From Bacteroides sp. (lineage in GTDB: Bacteria > Bacteroidota > Bacteroidia > Bacteroidales > Bacteroidaceae): DNA of 5,050 bases. The translations under genes were made by a program, and so were the position numbers. The notes below the pieces were generated by a model. The model had not been told where the DNA came from, did not search any database, and worked only from the letters and a program-made list of their open reading frames with translations. Shown here one piece after another: positions 1 to 5,050 of the stretch (its first letter is position 1; each line of letters opens with the position of its first letter). The stretch is taken from positions 1 to 5,050 of the forward strand of contig DYCT01000169.1 of NCBI GenBank assembly GCA_019417975.1. Direction: 5' to 3'.

Positions 1-66
1 CTACAAAGGAAGATACTATGTATTTTAAAGTTCCGACAAATTTTACTATATAACAGATTCAGTACT
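1..66 (+). promoter_or_regulatory. AT-rich leader upstream of WYL regulator, with three TACTAT repeats
   Basis: This leader carries the hexamer TACTAT at 14-19, 44-49 and 63-68, the last overlapping the ATG at 67. The first copy lies in a small inverted repeat, ATAC-TAT-GTAT, at 13-23. WYL-type defence repressors are known to bind repeats near their own promoters, so these could be operator elements, but that is inference. I see no convincing Bacteroidota promoter (TAnnTTTG with an upstream TTG); TATTTTAA at 21-28 and TATATAAC at 47-54 are only loosely promoter-like. There is no in-frame stop between base 1 and the ATG, so part of this stretch could in principle be coding, although it has no in-frame ATG, GTG or TTG. 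Confidence 0.3.
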
Positions 67-1140
67 ATGCCTAAGAATAAAAATGCGGAATATAGGTTTA
101 TGGTTTTAGACCGATGCTTTAGCGATTATCACCATAAATATAATATTGAAGACTTGCTGGAAAAAGTCAACGATAAACTTTATGATGCTAATGGTTGTAA
201 GTCCATGATTTTAGAACGTCAGCTCCGTGGTGATTTTAGTGCTATTCGCAAAATGCTTCCAGATGGAGTTTACCTTGATGCTATTCCGTATGATGGTAAG
301 AAATGCTACTATCGTTATTCAGAACCAGATTTCTCTATTTACAAAAATGAACTTTCTGTTTCAGAGGTACAGAATCTTCGCTCTACCATAGAAATGTTAG
401 GAAAATACAGAGGTTTGCCTTCAAACGGATGGCTGGAAGAAGTCATCTCTAATCTTGAAATCAGATTTGGTGTCAAAAATAACGCTGAAAATCTTGTTTC
501 ATTTGGACAAAATGAACAATTAAAAGGATTAGAATATCTTTCTGACATTATTGATGCTACAATCAACCACCAATCGTTGGAAATTGAATATATATCTGCC
601 AATGGAAACCATCATCAGCACACATTGCATCCCTATTTCGTAAAGCAGTACAATGGTAGATGGTATCTGTTTGGTTTAGATGAAAAGGAAGAACGAATTA
701 AAAATCTAGCTTTCGACAGAATCAAAAGTCTTGCATTAAGTACGTATATATTTCGTAAAAATGAAATTGTTGATTTCAATTCCTATTTTGATAATGTGGT
801 TGGGGTCACAGTGCCATATGATGCAAAATTAGAAGAATTTCAATTAAAATTCTCTCCGCATCGTTTTAAATATGTAACCTCCAAGCCTATTCATAAATCG
901 CAAAAAACGGTAAGCGAAAAAGACTGTGTCATTTCTCTTACCCTATATCACACTTTGGAATTAGAACAGCAGATTTTTTCATTCGGACCAGATGTTGAAG
1001 TCCTATCTCCAGCTTGGTTTAGGGATGAATTTGGCAAAAAAATCCATGATTGTCTGAAAAAATATTTATCTATGCAGAATCACTGCACAGATAAAGATGA
1101 ACTTGGCAGCTGTAATCAAGCAATAGGCGTTAAACTTTAA
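67..1140 (+). CDS. WYL-domain transcriptional regulator (wHTH-WYL-WCX type)
   Basis: This is a probable DNA-binding regulator of 357 residues. Residues ~8-75 look like an N-terminal winged helix-turn-helix, with the stretch RQLRGDFSAIRKML (51-64) in the place of a recognition helix. A linker or second helical segment spans ~95-150. The WYL domain covers ~155-225: the signature W199-Y200-L201 lies in GRWYLFGLDE, followed by the typical LAFDRIKSL segment (214-222). Residues ~250-335 fit the C-terminal WCX region, and a ~20-residue polar tail follows. In this family the WYL domain senses a ligand, thought to be nucleic acid or nucleotide, and WYL proteins at the head of defence operons (BrxR, CapW) act as repressors. 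Its place 29 bp before hsdM, on the same strand and without a terminator between, suggests that it controls this RM operon and possibly itself. Activation rather than repression cannot be excluded. The start at 67 suits the family's usual N-terminus, though no upstream in-frame stop is visible in the window. The gene is much more AT-rich than the core of hsdM. Confidence 0.85.
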   Translation: MPKNKNAEYRFMVLDRCFSDYHHKYNIEDLLEKVNDKLYDANGCKSMILERQLRGDFSAIRKMLPDGVYLDAIPYDGKKCYYRYSEPDFSIYKNELSVSEVQNLRSTIEMLGKYRGLPSNGWLEEVISNLEIRFGVKNNAENLVSFGQNEQLKGLEYLSDIIDATINHQSLEIEYISANGNHHQHTLHPYFVKQYNGRWYLFGLDEKEERIKNLAFDRIKSLALSTYIFRKNEIVDFNSYFDNVVGVTVPYDAKLEEFQLKFSPHRFKYVTSKPIHKSQKTVSEKDCVISLTLYHTLELEQQIFSFGPDVEVLSPAWFRDEFGKKIHDCLKKYLSMQNHCTDKDELGSCNQAIGVKL

Positions 1141-1169
1141 TTTAGATAGACATAATACAGTGCGTTAAT
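1141..1169 (+). promoter_or_regulatory. Short gap between regulator and hsdM, including hsdM start context
   Basis: These 29 bp contain no hairpin and no T-run, so transcription can pass from the regulator into hsdM. No Shine-Dalgarno sequence is evident, as is common in Bacteroidota. An in-frame TAG at 1143-1145 limits upward extension of hsdM. The start context AATATG occurs twice in frame (1167-1172 and 1179-1184), so Met1 or Met5 of HsdM could be the true start. The gap may still carry a weak internal promoter, which I cannot resolve. Confidence 0.35.
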
Positions 1170-2942
1170 ATGAACAATAATATGCAGCAACAAACAACGA
1201 TTAATATTCAAGAGAAAGCAAACCTTATTTGGGCTATAGCAGATAAGTTAGTAGGTGTTTATAAGCCTCACGAGTACGGTAATGTCATTCTTCCAATGTG
1301 CGTTATCAAACGCTTTGAAGATACCCTTGCACCTACCAAGCAGGCAGTCCTTGATACAAATGCCAAACTTGACAAAGATGGCATTGTGGTGAAAAAGGGA
1401 TTTTTGGAAACGGCTGCCGGTCAGCAATTCTATAACCTTTCTCCGTTCACATTTCAAAGCCTTCTGAACGATCCAGAGAATATCAAAGAGAACTTTGAAT
1501 CATATCTTAATCATTTTTCTGAAAATGTAATCGACATCATCCATCGTATGGACTTCGACCGTGAACTCCAAAAGATGGCTGATAATAATGTGCTGTATCT
1601 TGTCATTAAAGAGTTCTGCACCGCCAAAGCCTATCTCGGAGCAGATGTCGTTACCAGTGTGGACATGGGGTACATCTTCGAAGAGCTGGTGCGTAAATTC
1701 TCGGAAAGCTATGACGAACAGGCAGGAGCACACTTTACCGCCCGCGACATTATCTATCTCATGGCAGAACTGCTTGTCGGCAACGATGAACAGAAGTTGG
1801 AGCGTGAAGGTATTACTGCCTCTATCTATGATATGGCGATGGGTACAAGCCAGATGCTGGGTTGCCTTACCGAACGTTTTCTGAAGATTGATCCGGAAGC
1901 GGAGATTACAAGCTACGGGCAGGAGTTGAACAACCAAACCTTTGCCATTGCCAAAGCCGATACACTTATCAAGGGAGGCAATGCCGACAATATGCGTCAA
2001 GGAGATACCCTTGGGGATGACAAGTTTTCCGGTTATAAGTTTGATTATATCATTTCAAACCCACCTTTTGGTATAGAATGGAAAACCTCGAAGAAGGCTG
2101 TAGAGGATGAATATATATTGGGTGAAGCTGGTAGATTTGCCCCCGGACTTCCTGCCATTGGCGATGGTCAGATGCTGTTCTTGTTGAACGGTATAGCCAA
2201 GCTGAAAGAAGATGAGGGTAGAATGGCAATCATTCAGAACGGCAGCAGTCTTTTCAAAGGGGATGCTGGCAGTGGCGAAAGTGAAATCCGTGGCTATTTG
2301 TTGGGAAACGACTGGTTGGAAGCTATCGTTCAGTTGCCTAACGACTTGTTCTATAATACTGGTATTGCTACATATATTTGGCTTATCACCAAGAACAAAA
2401 GCGAAGAACGTCAAGGTAAAGTCCAACTTATAGATGCAAGCCAATGTTATGACAAACGCCGGAAGAGTCTGGGAAATAAGCGTGTGGAGATAAGTGACTG
2501 CTGCCGAGAACTTATCATGGAGGCATACAAGGACTTTACAGATTGGGAATACATAAGTGAAGACGGTACTTTGAATGTTGAGAGCAAAGTGTTGGATAAT
2601 GACTACTTCAAATTTTCTAAACTGACTGTTGAACGTCCTTTGGTGGATGAAAAGACGGGTGAACCCATATTCAAAAAGGGGAAAGTACAGCCGGATGCCA
2701 AGAAACGTGACATCGAGATTGTACCTTGGACGGAAGACATTGAGGAGTATATGCAGAAGAATGTCCTCCCCTACGCCCCAGATGCTTGGATTGACGAGAA
2801 GAAGACCAAGATTGGTTATGAGATTCCCTTCACACGTGAGTTCTACAAATATGTAACTCCGCGCAAGAGCGAAGAGATTTTTGCCTACTTGAAGGAGCTG
2901 GAACTACAAGAGGCAGAATTGATGACTAAAATTTTGGGATAG
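1170..2942 (+). CDS. hsdM: Type I restriction-modification system methyltransferase subunit HsdM
   Basis: This 590-residue protein is the catalytic modification subunit, which transfers a methyl group from S-adenosylmethionine to adenine N6 in a site chosen by HsdS. Residues ~15-150 match the helical HsdM N-terminal domain and ~165-410 the N6-adenine methyltransferase fold. AGAHFTARD (185-193) stands where relatives have a G-x-F-Y-T-P segment. The SAM loop (motif I) is YDMAMGTSQML (220-230) instead of the usual D-P-x-C-G-[ST]-G-x-x-L. The catalytic motif IV, NPPF, is intact at 297-300. The segments EIRGYLLGNDWLEAIVQLP (372-390) and NTGIATYIW (396-404) are family hallmarks. A C-terminal part (~430-590) ends in a charged helix that should contact HsdS; PDAWIDEKKTKIGYEIPFTR (537-556) resembles a tail I recall from one HsdM subfamily. 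At 590 residues it is longer than the ~500-530 of EcoKI-type HsdM. It is 2 bp from hsdS and surely co-transcribed with it. The ATG at 1170 is the first after an in-frame stop; Met5 is an alternative start. Confidence 0.95.
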   Translation: MNNNMQQQTTINIQEKANLIWAIADKLVGVYKPHEYGNVILPMCVIKRFEDTLAPTKQAVLDTNAKLDKDGIVVKKGFLETAAGQQFYNLSPFTFQSLLNDPENIKENFESYLNHFSENVIDIIHRMDFDRELQKMADNNVLYLVIKEFCTAKAYLGADVVTSVDMGYIFEELVRKFSESYDEQAGAHFTARDIIYLMAELLVGNDEQKLEREGITASIYDMAMGTSQMLGCLTERFLKIDPEAEITSYGQELNNQTFAIAKADTLIKGGNADNMRQGDTLGDDKFSGYKFDYIISNPPFGIEWKTSKKAVEDEYILGEAGRFAPGLPAIGDGQMLFLLNGIAKLKEDEGRMAIIQNGSSLFKGDAGSGESEIRGYLLGNDWLEAIVQLPNDLFYNTGIATYIWLITKNKSEERQGKVQLIDASQCYDKRRKSLGNKRVEISDCCRELIMEAYKDFTDWEYISEDGTLNVESKVLDNDYFKFSKLTVERPLVDEKTGEPIFKKGKVQPDAKKRDIEIVPWTEDIEEYMQKNVLPYAPDAWIDEKKTKIGYEIPFTREFYKYVTPRKSEEIFAYLKELELQEAELMTKILG

Positions 2943-2944
2943 TT

Positions 2945-4252
2945 ATGGCAAAGACTTACGATATATATAAGGATAGTGGCGTTGCTTGGATAGGGGAGAT
3001 TCCGAGTCGATGGAAAGTCGGTTTTGTAGGACGGTATTTCGATGAAATTAAAAATCCTAATACCAATCAAGAGGAAACTAATACGCTTCAATTTAAAATG
3101 GGAGATATCATTTCCAAGAAAGATGGAGATAGTAAATATAATCCTGAAACTATTGAGGCTTACAATATTGTTGAACCAGGTACAATCATGATAAATGGAC
3201 TAAATCTTTCATTTGATCTTATTTCACAAAGAGTAGCCCAAGTTCATGAAAAGGGGGTTATTACTTCAACCTACCTCGCCCTGAAACCAAAAGAAGGTAT
3301 GAAGTCTGATTATGCAAAGTATCTTCTCAAAGCATATGATAACAATAAAGCTCTTCATGCGATGGGACGCGGTTTGCGGGCGACATTAAATTATGGAACT
3401 TTTCGTTCAGAACCAGTCCTTGTTCCTTCTGATAATGAACAGCAATCCATAGCTGTCTTTCTCGACCAGAAATGTAATGAGATAGACTCTTTGATTTCCT
3501 TACAGGAGGAGATGATAAGCGAATTGCAGGCTTATAAGCAGTCTATAATTACAGAGGCTGTCACCAAAGGACTTGACCCTAATGCAAAGATGAAAGACAG
3601 TGGTGTGGAATGGATTGGGGTAGTGCCGGAGGGGTGGAAGATAAAACCACTAAAATCGCTTTACTATACGGAAAAGGGATTGAATATCACAAAAGAAAAC
3701 TTAGTGGAGAGTGGAATTCCTGTGCTAAGTTATGGGCAAATACATAGTAAAGAAAACCCAGGAACTCAAATCAATGATGTCCTTTTCAAATATGTTCCAG
3801 ACACATATCTTAATTCATACCCAAAATGTTTGGTACAGAAAGGTTGTTTCCTCTTTGCAGACACTTCTGAAGATTATGAAGGATGTGGCAATGCTATATA
3901 TGTTGATAGAGATATAACATTGTTTGCTGGTTATCATACAATTATTGCTCGTCCGATTATTGCTGGCGATTATAAATATCTTGCTTACCAGTTTTTAACT
4001 GATATATGGAGACAACAGATTCGTTCACGTGTCTCCGGAATTAAAGTATTTAGCGTTAATCAAAAACTTATAAAATTCACATCAGTTATACTACCAACAA
4101 GAGACGAGCAAACTGCCATTGTCACATACCTCGACACCAAGACCGCCCAAATAGACTCCTTGATTGCCATTAAGCGGGAGAAGATACAGGAGCTGAAGGA
4201 CTACAAAAAGAGCATTATCTACGAGTATGTAACCGGTAAGAAAAGAGTTTAA
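2945..4252 (+). CDS. hsdS: Type I restriction-modification system specificity subunit HsdS
   Basis: This 435-residue protein is the DNA-recognition subunit that positions two HsdM copies (and HsdR, if present) on a bipartite target. It has two tandem half-subunits. Each opens with a DSGVxWIGxxPxxWK segment (10-24 and 218-232), continues with a target recognition domain (TRD1 ~22-162, TRD2 ~230-385) and closes with a conserved helix (164-208 and 387-431). The central helix would act as the spacer between TRDs and the last one packs against it as an antiparallel coiled coil, giving the circular pseudo-symmetry known for HsdS. The length is normal for a two-TRD subunit and no frameshift is seen. 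The start is 2 bp after the hsdM stop, implying coupled translation. Conserved segments look GC-richer than the TRDs: by hand count 30 of 60 bases are G or C at 4141-4200 in the last helix, and 21 of 60 at 3661-3720 in TRD2. This is the usual mark of TRD exchange. The methylated sequence cannot be read from the protein alone. Confidence 0.95.
   Translation: MAKTYDIYKDSGVAWIGEIPSRWKVGFVGRYFDEIKNPNTNQEETNTLQFKMGDIISKKDGDSKYNPETIEAYNIVEPGTIMINGLNLSFDLISQRVAQVHEKGVITSTYLALKPKEGMKSDYAKYLLKAYDNNKALHAMGRGLRATLNYGTFRSEPVLVPSDNEQQSIAVFLDQKCNEIDSLISLQEEMISELQAYKQSIITEAVTKGLDPNAKMKDSGVEWIGVVPEGWKIKPLKSLYYTEKGLNITKENLVESGIPVLSYGQIHSKENPGTQINDVLFKYVPDTYLNSYPKCLVQKGCFLFADTSEDYEGCGNAIYVDRDITLFAGYHTIIARPIIAGDYKYLAYQFLTDIWRQQIRSRVSGIKVFSVNQKLIKFTSVILPTRDEQTAIVTYLDTKTAQIDSLIAIKREKIQELKDYKKSIIYEYVTGKKRV
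2966..3019 (+). repeat. HsdS N-terminal conserved segment, copy 1
   Basis: It encodes residues 8-25 (YKDSGVAWIGEIPSRWKV) at the head of TRD1. Its partner at 3590-3643 encodes MKDSGVEWIGVVPEGWKI. The pair marks the start of each half-subunit and sits in the same reading frame. The DNA is diverged but clearly related (GATAGTGG against GACAGTGG at the core). Confidence 0.8.
3434..3568 (+). repeat. HsdS central conserved helix, copy 1
   Basis: It encodes residues 164-208, running from NEQQSIAVFLDQK through EIDSLISLQEEMISELQAYK to AVTKG. This is the spacer helix joining TRD1 to TRD2. It is repeated as residues 387-431 at 4103-4237. The best DNA match is ATAGACTCTTTGATT (3482-3496) against ATAGACTCCTTGATT (4151-4165), 14 of 15 bases, exactly 669 bp (223 codons) apart. 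Confidence 0.85.
3590..3643 (+). repeat. HsdS conserved segment at head of TRD2, copy 2
   Basis: It encodes residues 216-233 and is the second copy of the DSGVxWIGxxPxxWK segment found at 2966-3019. It begins the second half-subunit directly after the central helix and the short linker DPNAK. Confidence 0.8.
4103..4237 (+). repeat. HsdS C-terminal conserved helix, copy 2
   Basis: It encodes residues 387-431 (DEQTAIVTYLDTK, then QIDSLIAIKREKIQELKDYK, then YEYVTGK). It is the partner of the central helix at 3434-3568 and would form the antiparallel coiled coil with it. It lies just before the gene's end, the usual place in a two-TRD HsdS. Confidence 0.85.
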
Positions 4253-4255
4253 GCC

Positions 4256-5050
4256 ATGAAAGCGGACAATAAAACCTTACTGCTGCAACTACTTCAGCAG
4301 CACAAAGAATTGGGAATATCGAATCAGATAGATTACGACAAATTCTATCTCTACTTGATTATCACCCATTCCACAGCTATTGAGGGTAGCACAGTGACTG
4401 AAGTTGAAGCTCTGCTTCTGTTTGACGAGGGCATTACTGCAAAAGGTAAACCCATGGTTGAGCAGTTGATGAACCTTGACTTGAAAAATGCCTACGAATA
4501 CGGCAGAGAATGGATAAAAAATCACGAAGACATCACTATTGACATCCTGGTTACGCTCGCTTCCAAAGTCATGGCAAGAACAGGCTCCGAATATAATTCT
4601 TTGGGTGGAAACTTTGATGCTTCAAAAGGAAAGTTGCGTAAACTGAATGTAACAGCTGGAGCCGGTGGACGATCGTATATGAATTGGATGAAAGTGCCTC
4701 AGAAACTGGAAGCATTTTGCAATGAACTTAATGCTCGCCGTAAAGCACTTGATTCTGGTGATATTGCAGCTATATACGAACTTAGTTTTTGGGCACATTA
4801 TGAACTTGTAACCATTCATCCATGGGCAGATGGCAACGGCAGAACCAGCCGCCTGCTGATGAACCTTTTACAAATGGAATATGACGTGCTGCCAACAAAG
4901 GTACTCAAAGAAGATGAGGGGGAATACATACAAGCTCTTATCGATACAAGAGAAAATGAGGATATAGAAATATTCCTTAATTGCATGGCCGAGTTGCACT
5001 GCACTCATTTGAAGTATGACATCGAACAGTATGTTAAGTCGGTAGAGGTG
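4256..5050 (+). CDS. fic: Fic-domain protein (probable AMPylase/nucleotidyltransferase), 3' end outside window
   Basis: The visible 265 residues have no stop, so the gene runs past the window edge. Fic enzymes usually transfer AMP from ATP to a hydroxyl side chain of a target protein. The catalytic motif is complete at 188-199, HPWADGNGRTSR (bases 4817-4852), with His188 as general base, Asp192 for metal and the GNGR anion hole; Trp replaces the usual Phe at the third position. LLMNLLQMEY follows, as in many Fic proteins. STAIEG at 39-44 fits the inhibitory [S/T]xxxE[G/N] motif, with Glu43 expected to block productive ATP binding. It lies N-terminal to the Fic core, so the protein is class II. 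Residues ~117-150, ending in RSYMNWMKVP, fit the target-binding flap. The start is 3 bp after the hsdS stop, with no better start nearby, so it belongs to the RM operon. Its target is unknown. A toxin-like effector, a modifier of the RM complex and a housekeeping passenger are all possible. A C-terminal winged-helix domain, common in long Fic proteins, could lie beyond the edge. Confidence 0.92.
   Translation, partial: MKADNKTLLLQLLQQHKELGISNQIDYDKFYLYLIITHSTAIEGSTVTEVEALLLFDEGITAKGKPMVEQLMNLDLKNAYEYGREWIKNHEDITIDILVTLASKVMARTGSEYNSLGGNFDASKGKLRKLNVTAGAGGRSYMNWMKVPQKLEAFCNELNARRKALDSGDIAAIYELSFWAHYELVTIHPWADGNGRTSRLLMNLLQMEYDVLPTKVLKEDEGEYIQALIDTRENEDIEIFLNCMAELHCTHLKYDIEQYVKSVEV

Noticed and set aside
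1036..1062. A7 run (1036-1042) and A6 run (1057-1062) near the end of the WYL gene as possible phase-variation tracts
   Set aside because: They are short, encode ordinary lysine-rich sequence in AT-rich DNA, and a slip there would alter only the last ~30 residues. This is not a convincing contingency locus.
1141..1169. Possible terminator separating the regulator from hsdM
   Set aside because: No inverted repeat and no T-run are present in the 29 bp.
1561..1884. Plus-strand open frame of 107 codons overlapping hsdM in another frame
   Set aside because: It is a shadow of hsdM: no plausible domain, composition unlike a real protein, and it covers the conserved methyltransferase region.
1500..2000. 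Long open frame on the minus strand opposite hsdM (166 codons)
   Set aside because: It lies wholly inside the well-supported hsdM gene, its translation shows no recognisable domain, and open antisense frames are common opposite conserved coding sequence.
4289..5004. Minus-strand open frames opposite the Fic gene
   Set aside because: The plus strand encodes a full Fic catalytic motif and an inhibitory motif in one continuous frame, so the short antisense frames are chance.
1..5050. CRISPR array, tRNA/rRNA gene, insertion sequence or attachment site
   Set aside because: Coding genes fill nearly all of the window; there are no regularly spaced repeats, no transposase or integrase frames, no terminal inverted repeats and no RNA-gene landmarks.

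Overview
The window holds four plus-strand genes packed head to tail with almost no spacing. In order they are a WYL-domain transcriptional regulator, a Type I DNA methyltransferase subunit (HsdM), a Type I specificity subunit (HsdS) and a Fic-domain protein cut off by the right edge. This is the modification half of a Type I restriction-modification (RM) locus, flanked by a probable regulator and a probable nucleotidyl-transferring enzyme. No restriction/translocase subunit (HsdR) lies in these 5,050 bases. The AT-leaning composition, the lack of strong Shine-Dalgarno sequences before the starts and the protein style suggest a gut-type member of the Bacteroidota (Bacteroides, Parabacteroides or Prevotella-like). 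That assignment is an impression and was not tested.

Layout. Bases 1-66 are an AT-rich leader with three copies of TACTAT, the last running into the regulator's start codon. Bases 67-1140 encode the WYL regulator and are conspicuously AT-rich. After a 29-bp gap without a terminator, hsdM occupies 1170-2942. hsdS follows 2 bp later (2945-4252), and the Fic gene starts 3 bp after hsdS (4256) and is open to the window end. The 2-3 bp junctions mean hsdM, hsdS and fic are almost certainly one transcript, and the regulator probably shares it.

How the parts would work together. HsdM and HsdS should assemble into an N6-adenine methyltransferase (normally M2S1) whose two target recognition domains read a bipartite DNA site. 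HsdS is built as two tandem half-subunits, visible as two pairs of internal repeats. With an HsdR encoded nearby, the complex would also restrict unmodified DNA. The WYL protein resembles the wHTH-WYL-WCX repressors found at the head of phage-defence operons (BrxR/CapW type) and may control the operon. The Fic protein keeps the complete catalytic motif and an N-terminal auto-inhibitory motif, so it looks like an active but restrained AMPylase-type enzyme. Its substrate and its link to restriction are unknown. The most unusual points are this regulator-M-S-Fic arrangement and the altered S-adenosylmethionine-binding loop of HsdM.
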